Shown here piece after piece: positions 30,833 through 39,248 of a stretch of 40,587 bases of DNA (its first letter is position 1; each line of letters opens with the position of its first letter). The notes beneath the pieces were generated by a model. That model worked only from the letters and a program-made list of their open reading frames with translations. It searched no databases and was not told the origin of the DNA. The position numbers were made by a program, and so were the translations under genes. Source of the stretch: Petrotoga sp. UBA5851 (GTDB lineage Bacteria > Thermotogota > Thermotogae > Petrotogales > Petrotogaceae); assembly GCA_002431635.1 (NCBI GenBank), contig DJGH01000010.1, forward strand, positions 6,470 to 47,056, read 5' to 3'.

Positions 30833-31132
30833 TTAAACGTTGCCTTGCAATTCTTTTATTACATATCCTTGGGCAAGCGTAACTATAGCTTTCTTCCATC
30901 CTCTTGTATATCCTTCAAATCTTCCCATTTTCTTAGGTTTTGATTTAACGTTCATTATGTTGACTTTTTCCACTTTCACATTAAAAAGCTTCTCAATGGC
31001 AGTTTTAACTTCTGTTTTAGTTGCATCTTTTGCCACTTCGAAAGTGTACTTGCTTTCACTTATCAGCTGGTAACTTTTTTCGGTGAGGATTGGCTTGAGT
31101 ACGATATCGTAATTGAGTTTATTATTTTCCAT
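30833..31132 (-). CDS. rplW: 50S ribosomal protein L23
   Basis: L23 (99 residues from the chosen start) lies at the tunnel exit and binds trigger factor and SRP. KPILTEKSYQL, KTEVKTAIEKLFNVKVEKVN and GRFEGYTRGWKKAIV fit. ATG at 31132 uses GAGGAGGTGC and overlaps the rplD 3' end by 11 bases. An in-frame codon at 31150 would add six residues without support. Confidence 0.96.
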   Translation of the reverse strand: MENNKLNYDIVLKPILTEKSYQLISESKYTFEVAKDATKTEVKTAIEKLFNVKVEKVNIMNVKSKPKKMGRFEGYTRGWKKAIVTLAQGYVIKELQGNV

Positions 31133-31796
31133 TGTCCAGCACCTCCTCAATCTTTTTTACTAATTCCTTGGTAAGTACGATCTTTTCATTGTTGATAAGA
31201 TCAAAAACGTTCAATCCGTCAATATTCATCTTGCCCTGGTTAGGGTTGTCCGCTATAATGACCTTTACCTTAGGAATATTATTGGCAGAAAGCTTTACGT
31301 TATGGTACTCCTCATTTTTGAAAGGAAGAACAAAAAGCACTTTCTTTCCGGTAAGGCTTATCTTCTCAATAACTTCCTTCATCTGCTTGGTTCTTGGGGT
31401 ATCAAACTTTATATCGTCAATGACAACAATATTGTTTTCCCTTAGTCTTACACTCAGTGCTGACTTAAGAGCAAGCTTCTTCATCTTTTTGTTTAAAGAC
31501 TTATCGTAGTCTCTCGGTTTTGGTCCGAAGGTAACACCGCCATGTCTCCATATAGGTGATCTGGATGATCCTGCTCTTGCTCTACCTGTATGTTTCTGCG
31601 CCCAAGGCTTTCGTCCGCCTCCGGCTACTTCTGCTCGAGTCAATGTTGAAGCTGTACCTGACCTTGCATTCGAAAGCTGCATATCAACGTATCTGTACAT
31701 AACGTCCATATTCGGCTCGATATTGAATACAGTGTCTTTCAACTCAATGGCTCCAACAACTTGCCCATTACTGTTGATTACATCAACTTTTGCCAT
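31122..31796 (-). CDS. rplD: 50S ribosomal protein L4
   Basis: L4 (224 residues) lines the exit tunnel, and in E. coli it is the regulator of the S10 operon. The tunnel loop region has RAEVAGGGRKPWAQKHTGRARAGSSRSPIWRHGGV-type sequence (about 54-88), and the C-terminal globular part has the usual LFVL, NIPKVKV and FDLINNEKIVLT pieces. It follows rplC by 36 bases. Confidence 0.98.
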   Translation of the reverse strand: MAKVDVINSNGQVVGAIELKDTVFNIEPNMDVMYRYVDMQLSNARSGTASTLTRAEVAGGGRKPWAQKHTGRARAGSSRSPIWRHGGVTFGPKPRDYDKSLNKKMKKLALKSALSVRLRENNIVVIDDIKFDTPRTKQMKEVIEKISLTGKKVLFVLPFKNEEYHNVKLSANNIPKVKVIIADNPNQGKMNIDGLNVFDLINNEKIVLTKELVKKIEEVLDNGK

Positions 31797-31832
31797 TTTG
31801 TTCTCCTCCTATACACGTTTTCGGGCGTATAA

Positions 31833-32456
31833 TTATTTCTTCACTGCATCCTTAATTATTACTAAACCGCCCCTCGCTCCTGGAACTCCACCTTTTATTG
31901 CAATAAGGTTGTTTTCTGCGTCTATTTTTACGACTTGAGAGTTTTGTATTGTGACTCTTTCATTTCCATACTGCCCAAACATCTTCTTGCCTTTGAAAAC
32001 CTCAGCAGGATAAGTATGCTGACCGGTTGAACCGCCTTCCCTATGGAATTTGGAACCGTGAGAAGCTTCTCCTCCGCTGAAATTCCACATTTTCATTCCT
32101 CCGGAATAGCCGCGGCCTTTTGACCAGCCGGTTACATCAATTATATCGCCTTCCTGGAATACGGAAACATCAACAATCTGACCGACTTGATAGCTGTCTA
32201 CATCATCTGTTCTGAACTCTCTTAACTTTCTCATCGGTTTGATATTAGCCTTTTTAAAATGACCAAGCTGAGGCTTGGTAAGTTTCCTTTCCGCAACCTC
32301 TTCAAAAGCTAACTGTATTGAATTGTAACCGTCAGTTTCTACGGTTTTTTTCTGTGAAACCACACAGGGTCCAGCTTTTATAACTGTGACCGGGATAGCT
32401 TTTCCATCTTTGTAAATTCTTGTCATAGCTACCTTTTTACCTATTATACCTTTCAT
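31833..32456 (-). CDS. rplC: 50S ribosomal protein L3
   Basis: L3 (207 residues) starts 50S assembly with L24, and its long loop reaches the peptidyl-transferase centre. The sequence opens KGIIGKKVAMTRIY, has DVTGWSKGRGYSGGMKMWNF and the ASHGSKFHREGGSTGQHTYP loop, and ends VPGARGGLVIIKDAVK. It follows rpsJ by 28 bases. Confidence 0.98.
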   Translation of the reverse strand: MKGIIGKKVAMTRIYKDGKAIPVTVIKAGPCVVSQKKTVETDGYNSIQLAFEEVAERKLTKPQLGHFKKANIKPMRKLREFRTDDVDSYQVGQIVDVSVFQEGDIIDVTGWSKGRGYSGGMKMWNFSGGEASHGSKFHREGGSTGQHTYPAEVFKGKKMFGQYGNERVTIQNSQVVKIDAENNLIAIKGGVPGARGGLVIIKDAVKK

Positions 32457-32484
32457 GTTTTACACCTCCAGAGCCCGATCTGTT

Positions 32485-32793
32485 TTATGCTTTTATATCT
32501 ACTGCTACTCCTGACGGAATATTTACTTTTAATAAGTTGGTTACTGTTTCACTTGAGGCATCATAAATGTATATAACTCTTTTATGAACTCTCTTTTCAA
32601 ACTGCTCCATTGAATAGGAATACTTATGGGGTGATCTCACAACAGAGTATACCGATCTTTCAACGGGAAGCGGTATCGGACCTGAAACTTTCGCATTGGC
32701 CTCTTTTACTGCTTCTATTATCTTTTTGGCTGATTCGTCCAACAAACGGGAGTCATATGCTTTAAGCTTTATTTTTATAAACTTTTTGCCCAT
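32485..32793 (-). CDS. rpsJ: 30S ribosomal protein S10
   Basis: S10 (102 residues from the chosen start) is in the 30S head and is also NusE in antitermination complexes with NusB. IKIKLKAYDSRLLDESAKKI, GPIPLPVERSVYSVVRSPH and HKRVIYIYDASSETVTNLL match. ATG at 32793 follows AAGGAGGGA. The in-frame codon at 32838 would add fifteen unlike residues and overlap a hairpin. Confidence 0.97.
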   Translation of the reverse strand: MGKKFIKIKLKAYDSRLLDESAKKIIEAVKEANAKVSGPIPLPVERSVYSVVRSPHKYSYSMEQFEKRVHKRVIYIYDASSETVTNLLKVNIPSGVAVDIKA

Positions 32794-32828
32794 TTCTGCT
32801 TTTTCCCTCCTTAAAAATCCGAACAATA

Positions 32829-32850
32829 GGGGGAGCATAACCGCTCCCCG
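32829..32850 (-). promoter_or_regulatory. Hairpin in the tuf-rpsJ spacer
   Basis: GGGGAGC and GCTCCCC (32830-32836 with 32843-32849) form a perfect 7-bp stem with a 6-base loop, about 37 bases before the rpsJ ATG. No U-tract follows on the - strand, so it is not a normal terminator. It could be an mRNA processing or regulatory element at the str/S10 boundary; this role is inferred. Confidence 0.5.
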
Positions 32851-32897
32851 GCTGTCCTCGAATTATTTTAACTTTCAACTGTTGCAGTTACGTTGTA

Positions 32898-34097
32898 TTA
32901 CTCTATAATTTCTGTTACAACTCCTGAACCAATTGTTCTTCCGCCTTCCCTTATAGCAAATCTCATATTATTTTCAATTGCTATAGGATGGATGAGTTCT
33001 ATTGTCATTATTATGTTATCTCCGGGCATAACCATTTCTGCTCCGCCGTCAAAAGCAACCAACGAACCGGTTATATCGGCTGTTCTCACGTAGAACTGAG
33101 GTCTGTATCCTACGGTAAATGCGGTGTGCCTTCCGCCTTCTTCTTTCTTAAGAACGTAAACCTGAGCCCTAAACTTTTTGTGCGGATGAATTGAACCCGG
33201 CTTTGCAAGAACCTGTCCTCTTTCTACATCATCCTTGTCTACACCTCTGAGAAGACATCCTACGTTGTCTCCTGCCATACCTGAATCAAGTTCTTTTCTG
33301 AACATTTCAACACCGGTACATACTGACTTTTTATTTTCTTCTTTTATACCTATTATTTCGACTTCTTCTCCAACCTTAATGGTTCCTCTTTCAATTCTTC
33401 CGGTAACAACTGTTCCTCTTCCGGTTATGGTGAATACATCTTCGATTGCCATAAGGAATGCCTGGTCTGCAAGTCTCTTAGGCTCTGGGAAGTAGTTATC
33501 AACCGCATCCATAAGCTCATAAATCTTCTTTACCCACGGATCATCCTGCGAGTTTGCATTAAGAGCATTAAGGGCAGATCCTCTTATAACTGGAAGCGTA
33601 TCGCCTGGGAACTGCTGGGAAGAAAGAAGGTCTCTGACTTCCATTTCTACGAGATCAACGAGTTCTGGATCATCAACAGCGTCAACTTTATTTACAAAAA
33701 CAACTATTGCAGGAACGTTAACCTGTCTTGCCAAAAGAACGTGTTCTCTTGTCTGGGGCATAACACCGTCGGTAGCGGCAACAACGAGAATTGCACCGTC
33801 CATCTGGGCTGCTCCGGTAATCATGTTCTTTATGTAGTCAGCGTGACCTGGACAGTCAATATGTGCATAGTGTCTATTGTCTGTCTGGTATTCAACGTGG
33901 GAAACACTTATTGTAATACCTCTTGCTTTTTCCTCAGGAGCCTTATCGATCTGATCGAATGGGGTGAAATCTGCAAATCCTTTCAAAGAAAGAGATTTGG
34001 TAATAGCGGCTGTCAAAGTTGTCTTTCCGTGGTCAATGTGTCCTATGGTTCCTATGTTCATATGGGGTTTATTTCTGAGATACTTTTCCTTTGCCAT
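32898..34097 (-). CDS. tuf: Elongation factor Tu
   Basis: EF-Tu (399 residues) delivers aminoacyl-tRNA to the ribosome. GTPase motifs are GHIDHGKT (19-26, with Ile where most bacteria have Val), RGITI in switch I, DCPGH (G3), NKVD (G4) and GSALNA (G5). Domain 2 includes GRGTVVTGRIERG, and domain 3 ends with FAIREGGRTIGSGVVTEI. It lies after fusA, the standard str order. Confidence 0.98.
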   Translation of the reverse strand: MAKEKYLRNKPHMNIGTIGHIDHGKTTLTAAITKSLSLKGFADFTPFDQIDKAPEEKARGITISVSHVEYQTDNRHYAHIDCPGHADYIKNMITGAAQMDGAILVVAATDGVMPQTREHVLLARQVNVPAIVVFVNKVDAVDDPELVDLVEMEVRDLLSSQQFPGDTLPVIRGSALNALNANSQDDPWVKKIYELMDAVDNYFPEPKRLADQAFLMAIEDVFTITGRGTVVTGRIERGTIKVGEEVEIIGIKEENKKSVCTGVEMFRKELDSGMAGDNVGCLLRGVDKDDVERGQVLAKPGSIHPHKKFRAQVYVLKKEEGGRHTAFTVGYRPQFYVRTADITGSLVAFDGGAEMVMPGDNIIMTIELIHPIAIENNMRFAIREGGRTIGSGVVTEIIE

Positions 34098-34149
34098 TAG
34101 GATTCCCTCCTTGTTTTTAAAGAAATTATATTTATAATAGATAAACCAT

Positions 34150-36234
34150 TTATTTGGTTATAAGCTTTTCTGCCACTGAAGCAGGTACTTCATCGTAATG
34201 CGAGAACTGTATCGTGTTTGTGGCTCTTCCCTGAGACAATGATCTCATAGCTGTTGCATATCCGAAAAGTTCTGAGAAAGGTACAATAGCTTGAATTATC
34301 CTAGTAGTTGTATTACCCACATTATCAAAACCTTCTATTCTTCCTCTTCTGGAATTGAGATCGGCAATTATGTCACCCATGTACTCTTCAGGAGTGGTAA
34401 CGTCTACTTTCATTATCGGTTCAAGCAGAACAGGCTTCGCCCTTTTTGCAGCATCTTTGAATGCCATGGATCCTGCAATTTTAAAAGCCATTTCTGAAGA
34501 GTCGACATCATGATAAGAACCGTCATAAACAGTTGCTCTTACCCCTACCATAGGATAGCCTGCCACTATACCGCCCTGCATTGCTTCACGTATTCCTTCT
34601 CCGATAGCCGGTATATACTCTTTGGGAATAGTACCGCCAACAACTTTATCCACAAACTCGTATGTCTTTTCACTGTTTGCCGGAAGGGGTTCAATCTTTA
34701 TCTTACAATGACCGTACTGTCCCTTTCCTCCTGACTGCCTTATATACTTTCCTTCTGCATCTGCGCCAACCTTTATGGTTTCTCTGTAGGCAACCTGAGG
34801 CTTTCCGACTCTTACAGTTACTTTATGTTCTCTTTTTATTCTGTCAACAATTATATCAAGATGTAGTTCGCCCATACCATGCAGTATAGTTTCACCGGTA
34901 TCGTGATCTACATTTACCCTGAGACTCGGATCTTCGTCAAGAAGAGCCTGAAGTGCTTTGGTAAGTTTCTGCTCGTCATCTTTGGTTTCAGGTTCGATAG
35001 AAACGGATATAACAGGTTCCGGAAATTCAAGCTTTTCAAGAATAAGATCAGAACCTTCCTGAGCTATGGTTTCTCCGGTAGTTGTATCCTTAAGACCTAT
35101 TATACCGACTATATCACCGGTAGTAATATAGTCAACCTCTTCCCTCTGGTCTGCGTGCAGGAACATAAGCCTGGATATTCTTTCCTTTACGCCTTTGGTT
35201 GTATTGAGAACATAGTTTCCTTTTTCAAGCTTGCCTGAGTAAACTCTCGCAAAAGTAAGCTTTCCTACATACGGATCAACCATTATCTTGAATGCCATAG
35301 CAATAAAAGGACCATTTTCATCAGGATGTATGTCCTGTACAAACTCTTTTGTCCTGGCATCAAAGGCTTTTACGGGAGGAAGATCCAACGGAGACGGCAA
35401 ATAGTCGATTACTCCGTCAAGAATAGGCTGAATTCCTTTGTTTCTGAATGACGAACCACAGTATACAGGAACTAGGCTGTTAGCTATGGTTCCTTTTCTT
35501 ATGGCTTGTTTTATCTTATCTGTAGGAATTTCTTCGCCGGAAATATAAAGATCCATTATTTCCTCATCAAACTCAGAAACAGCAGAAATAAGATCTTCAC
35601 GTTTTTCCTCGCAAATCTTTACCAGATCCTGAGGAATTTCTTCCTCATGCATCTGTGTGCCGTCCTCGTTATCCCAGTAGATTGCCTTCATCTTAAGGAG
35701 ATCAACTACACCTCTGAAAGATGCTTCGGCTCCTATCGGAACTTGAACAGCAACAGGATTAGCTCCCAGTTTAACCTTCATAGTATTGATGGCGTTGAAG
35801 AAATCTGCTCCTATTTTGTCCATTTTGTTCATGTATGCGAGACGGGGAACCTGGTACTTGTCAGCCTGTCTCCAGACTGTCTCGGACTGCGGTTCAACCC
35901 CTACCTGAGCATCAAAAACTGCGACCGCTCCGTCAAGTACTCTAAGCGACCTTTCAACTTCTATAGTAAAATCCACGTGACCTGGTGTATCAATTAAATT
36001 AATCCTAAAACCTTTCCAAAAACATGTGGTAGCCGCAGAGGTAATGGTAATTCCTCTTTCTTTCTCTTGTTCCATCCAGTCAAGAGTAGTATTTCCTTCG
36101 TCAACATTACCTATCTTATGTTTACGGCCGGTATAAAATATTACTCTTTCAGACGTAGTCGTCTTACCGGCATCAATGTGGGCTATTATCCCAATGTTTC
36201 TAAGGTTTTGCAGGGCGAACTTCCTCTCTTTCAA
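34150..36234 (-). CDS. fusA: Elongation factor G
   Basis: EF-G (694 residues) catalyses translocation. Motifs are AHIDAGKTT (G1, about 18-26), RGITI, DTPGH (G3), NKMD (G4) and GSSFRNKG (G5). Domain IV contains RQSGGKGQYGHCKI, and domain V ends GRATNTIQFSHYDEVP. The extra length and motif pattern match standard EF-G, not the tetracycline-resistance paralogs. It follows rpsG by 15 bases and precedes tuf by 52. Confidence 0.98.
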   Translation of the reverse strand: MKERKFALQNLRNIGIIAHIDAGKTTTSERVIFYTGRKHKIGNVDEGNTTLDWMEQEKERGITITSAATTCFWKGFRINLIDTPGHVDFTIEVERSLRVLDGAVAVFDAQVGVEPQSETVWRQADKYQVPRLAYMNKMDKIGADFFNAINTMKVKLGANPVAVQVPIGAEASFRGVVDLLKMKAIYWDNEDGTQMHEEEIPQDLVKICEEKREDLISAVSEFDEEIMDLYISGEEIPTDKIKQAIRKGTIANSLVPVYCGSSFRNKGIQPILDGVIDYLPSPLDLPPVKAFDARTKEFVQDIHPDENGPFIAMAFKIMVDPYVGKLTFARVYSGKLEKGNYVLNTTKGVKERISRLMFLHADQREEVDYITTGDIVGIIGLKDTTTGETIAQEGSDLILEKLEFPEPVISVSIEPETKDDEQKLTKALQALLDEDPSLRVNVDHDTGETILHGMGELHLDIIVDRIKREHKVTVRVGKPQVAYRETIKVGADAEGKYIRQSGGKGQYGHCKIKIEPLPANSEKTYEFVDKVVGGTIPKEYIPAIGEGIREAMQGGIVAGYPMVGVRATVYDGSYHDVDSSEMAFKIAGSMAFKDAAKRAKPVLLEPIMKVDVTTPEEYMGDIIADLNSRRGRIEGFDNVGNTTTRIIQAIVPFSELFGYATAMRSLSQGRATNTIQFSHYDEVPASVAEKLITK

Positions 36235-36249
36235 AACAACCGCCTCCTA

Positions 36250-36717
36250 TTACCACTTATAGTGAGCGAAGGCCTTATTGGCTTCAGCCATCTTATGCAC
36301 ATCGTCTCTTTTCTTAACTGCTGAGCCAGTATTATTATAAGCATCCAATAATTCCTGAGACAACTTCTCAATCATGGGTTTTCCGTGTCTTGATCTGGCT
36401 GAATTAACAACCCATCTCAAAGCCAAAGCTACTGATTTTTCTTCAGGAACTTCAAACGGTACCTGATACGTTGCTCCTCCGATTCTTCTTGGTCTTACTT
36501 CTATTAATGGCTTAACGTTTTCTATAGCTTTTCTGAATGCAACTATTGCCTCTTCGCCTGTTTTCTGCTTCAACACATCTATTGCACCATACACAATGGA
36601 CTCGGCCTTGGCCTTTCTTCCACTCTGCATTATTTTATTGACAAGTTTTGTAACAAGGACATCTCCAAATATAGGATCGGGAGCTACAACTCTTTTTTCT
36701 GCTCTTCTCCTTCTCAT
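36250..36717 (-). CDS. rpsG: 30S ribosomal protein S7
   Basis: S7 (155 residues) starts assembly of the 30S head and lines the E site; in E. coli it represses the str operon. RRRRAEKRVVAPDPIFGD, VTKLVNKIMQSGRKAKAE, the beta-ribbon VRPRRIGGATYQVPFEV and the ARSRHGKPM segment are typical. It follows rpsL by 15 bases. Confidence 0.98.
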   Translation of the reverse strand: MRRRRAEKRVVAPDPIFGDVLVTKLVNKIMQSGRKAKAESIVYGAIDVLKQKTGEEAIVAFRKAIENVKPLIEVRPRRIGGATYQVPFEVPEEKSVALALRWVVNSARSRHGKPMIEKLSQELLDAYNNTGSAVKKRDDVHKMAEANKAFAHYKW

Positions 36718-36732
36718 TTATCCAATACCTCC

Positions 36733-37134
36733 TTATTTCTTAGGTGCTGCTTTAGCTTTGTTTTCTTTTGGCTTCTTTGCTCCATATCTGCTTCTGCTCT
36801 GTTTTCTGTTTTCTACTCCGGCAGCGTCGAGAGTTCCTCTTATAATTTTATATCTGACACCGGGCAAATCCTTAACCCTTCCGCCTCTTATAAGAACGTT
36901 GGAGTGTTCCTGGAGGTTATGCCCTTCACCCGGAATATATGAAGTAACTTCTATTCCATTTGAAAGTCTTACCCTTGCAATTTTTCTTAACGCTGAGTTC
37001 GGTTTCTTAGGGGTCATGGTTGAAACCCTTACACAAACTCCTCGCTTCTGCGGATTGTGCTGAAGCGCAGGCGCTTTTGATTTGTAGACTACCTTCTCTC
37101 TACCAAATCGAATCAATTGATTAATCGTCGGCAT
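36733..37134 (-). CDS. rpsL: 30S ribosomal protein S12
   Basis: S12 (133 residues) controls decoding accuracy and is the target site of streptomycin resistance mutations. The TINQLIRFGREK start, CVRVSTMTPKKPNSALRK and YIPGEGHNLQEHSNVLIRGGRVKDLPGVRY blocks are all present. A Lys-rich tail of about ten residues extends the C-terminus. It is the first gene of the superoperon; the ribosome binding site is AAGGAGGGC. Confidence 0.98.
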   Translation of the reverse strand: MPTINQLIRFGREKVVYKSKAPALQHNPQKRGVCVRVSTMTPKKPNSALRKIARVRLSNGIEVTSYIPGEGHNLQEHSNVLIRGGRVKDLPGVRYKIIRGTLDAAGVENRKQSRSRYGAKKPKENKAKAAPKK

Positions 37135-37205
37135 CTGTATTTATGCCCTCCTTTCTATAATTTTTCGTAAAAATACCATGTTCTATTTTACCTCATACTT
37201 AATTA

Positions 37206-37211
37206 ATTATA
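37206..37211 (-). promoter_or_regulatory. Candidate -10 box of the ribosomal superoperon promoter
   Basis: The spacer 37135-37273 is strongly AT-rich. On the - strand it has a perfect TATAAT (37211-37206), about 72 bases before the rpsL ATG. At 17 bases upstream the sequence (AAACTT) is a poor -35; TTGTTA lies closer, at 13. This is the best promoter candidate for the long operon, but the assignment is tentative. Confidence 0.42.
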
Positions 37212-37273
37212 TGTTAAAATGTCATAACAAGTTTTGCAGATACGATAATGATGCCCATACACCGGAAAGCTCA

Positions 37274-39241
37274 TCAAAAATCGTAGCCTGTTTTAAGTTT
37301 TGTAACTTTTTCTTTCGGTATCTTTTTCATAAAGTCATTTTCACTTTTGACAAAAACAAAACTGTTCTTCAAATAAGGATTTGTAACTCCAGTGCTTTGA
37401 TTTAAGAGGTACAGTTCATCTTTCGCCCTGGTAACGGCAACATAAAATAGCCTTTCCTCTTCGTCAAGCTTCATTTCTTTAATGGCCATAGCATTAGGAA
37501 GGTCTCCGGGATTGACAGATATAAGTATGACAACTTTCCACTCCAGACCTTTGGCTCCATGGATGGTGCTCATGGTTATCTTGTTTTCTTTATCTTCCTG
37601 TGAAGGAGCAATCACCTGAACATTTTCACTCAAAACCATCTCTTCTAGAAATCTTGAAATATTGTCATACCTTCCAGCAATGTCTATAAATCTTTCTACA
37701 TCAGAGTTTCGTGAACGGTAATCCGGAAAGGAAAGCCTTGAATACTCTTGGTAAAAAGTATTATATATATACTCCAGAACCTTTGAAGGATTTTGTTCCG
37801 ACATAGATATAAGTGTGGAAAATATTTTCAGAGCATCTTTGTTTTTCTTAATGGATGAATTTTTCAGTGCCGTTTCAAAGTCGCTTTCTTTAAGAAGTTC
37901 AGAACCAATTTCTTCATATATTCTGATTGCCGTTTTGGCTCCCAGACCAGGGAAAAGTTTAAGCGCCCTGCTCCATGAAATTTTGTCAAGAGGATTCTGA
38001 AGAACCTTTACAAAAGACAGCATATCTTTTATATGTGCCGTTTCTATGAACTTTCTTCCGGAAAGAAGTCTGTACGGAAGTCTTTTGGAATCCATCTTCT
38101 GCTGTAAAACCATAGAAAGGGAGTGTGTCCTGTAAAGTACGGCTATATCTTTGTATTCAAGACCTTCATCAATTTTATCTGCAATTATCTTACATACGAC
38201 TTCACTTTGTTCTGAATCATCAAAAGTCTCTATCATGAAAGGAAGAACTCCGGTCTTTCTAACGGATTCAAGTTTTTTGGGAATAGCTTTTTCAGGAAGC
38301 ATTGTGTTGATCAGTTGAACTATTTCCGGAACGCTCCTGTAGTTTTTCTGAATTTTGAAGAGCTTGGTTCCCTTGATTTCCATAAACTCCTGTATGTTTT
38401 CAAATCTTGCGCCACGGAATGAATAAATGCTTTGGGCATCGTCTCCCACTGCAATCAGATTTTTATGAACGCTTGACAGGGCACGCACTATTTCAAGCTG
38501 AATCTTGCTGGTATCCTGAAACTCATCTACCAGAACATACCTGAACTGAGAGGATACCTTCTTAAGTATGTCCGGATTAGTCGAAAGAAGATGTCCAGTA
38601 TTCACCAGAATATCGTCATAGTCCATTGAATTCATATCTTTTTTCATTTGGGCATACTTCATCCATATTTTTTCTATGTCCCCTTCAAACTCCATAAGAT
38701 ATGGAGCAATATCTCCAAGGGCCTCGCGAACTGATTTCACTGTATTGCATGCGTAACTTATTATCTTACTTACAACAGATTCTTTGGGTAGTTCTTTGTC
38801 CAAAGAGTATTCACTTCTGTACTCGTTCCTTGCCATCTTCAGAAGATCATCAGCATCTTCTGAATCAAGAATGGAGTAACTGTTTGCATATCCCAGAATA
38901 TTGGCATACTTCCTCAGTATAAGATTGCACACATGATGAAAAGTACCTGCAACAAGCTGCGAGGTATCCTTTTCGGTTACTTTTTTTACTCTTTCTATCA
39001 TCTGTTTTGCTGCAGCACGCGTAAATGTCACCAAAAGAATATTTTCCGCTCTGACATGATTATCCAGAAGATACGCTATCTTATAGGTTATCACTCTGGT
39101 CTTTCCGGAACCCGGCCCGGCAATTATAAGTGTATTCCCTTCGGATTTTGTAACTGCTTCAAGCTGTTCCTGGTCAAGTCCGTCCTTTATAAACTCTGAC
39201 AGATTCCTTTTCAGAGTAAATACTTCAGTCTCATTTTCCAT
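37274..39241 (-). CDS. UvrD/Rep/PcrA-type superfamily 1 DNA helicase
   Basis: This 655-residue ATP-dependent 3'-5' helicase has all SF1A motifs in order: Walker A IIAGPGSGKTR (39-49), Ia LVTFTRAAAKQM, II VDEFQD, III VGDDAQSIYSFRGA, IV KNYRSVPEI, V STIHGAKGLEWK and VI YVAVTRAKDELYLL. The DEFQD and QSIYSFRGA forms are those of the UvrD/PcrA group, which acts in repair and in clearing protein-DNA complexes. It is slightly shorter than typical UvrD (about 720), mainly at the C-terminus, where the RNA-polymerase-binding Tudor-like end of PcrA seems absent. It starts 7 bases after rpoD, so it is co-transcribed. Confidence 0.92.
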   Translation of the reverse strand: MENETEVFTLKRNLSEFIKDGLDQEQLEAVTKSEGNTLIIAGPGSGKTRVITYKIAYLLDNHVRAENILLVTFTRAAAKQMIERVKKVTEKDTSQLVAGTFHHVCNLILRKYANILGYANSYSILDSEDADDLLKMARNEYRSEYSLDKELPKESVVSKIISYACNTVKSVREALGDIAPYLMEFEGDIEKIWMKYAQMKKDMNSMDYDDILVNTGHLLSTNPDILKKVSSQFRYVLVDEFQDTSKIQLEIVRALSSVHKNLIAVGDDAQSIYSFRGARFENIQEFMEIKGTKLFKIQKNYRSVPEIVQLINTMLPEKAIPKKLESVRKTGVLPFMIETFDDSEQSEVVCKIIADKIDEGLEYKDIAVLYRTHSLSMVLQQKMDSKRLPYRLLSGRKFIETAHIKDMLSFVKVLQNPLDKISWSRALKLFPGLGAKTAIRIYEEIGSELLKESDFETALKNSSIKKNKDALKIFSTLISMSEQNPSKVLEYIYNTFYQEYSRLSFPDYRSRNSDVERFIDIAGRYDNISRFLEEMVLSENVQVIAPSQEDKENKITMSTIHGAKGLEWKVVILISVNPGDLPNAMAIKEMKLDEEERLFYVAVTRAKDELYLLNQSTGVTNPYLKNSFVFVKSENDFMKKIPKEKVTKLKTGYDF

Positions 39242-39248
39242 CTTTCAC

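Noticed and set aside
33741..34100. 119-codon frame opposite tuf, and the other long frames opposite ribosomal and factor genes
   Set aside because: They are shadows of strongly conserved coding sequences, without ribosome binding sites or recognisable products.
34098..34149. TATAAT-like sequences between fusA and tuf as an internal tuf promoter
   Set aside because: Short AT-rich spacer with no -35 at a usable distance; could be chance.
37212..37220. TGTTAAAAT on the + strand in the rpsL leader, a possible antisense promoter toward the helicase gene
   Set aside because: It lies in a very AT-rich region with no -35 and no feature downstream that it would serve; probably chance.
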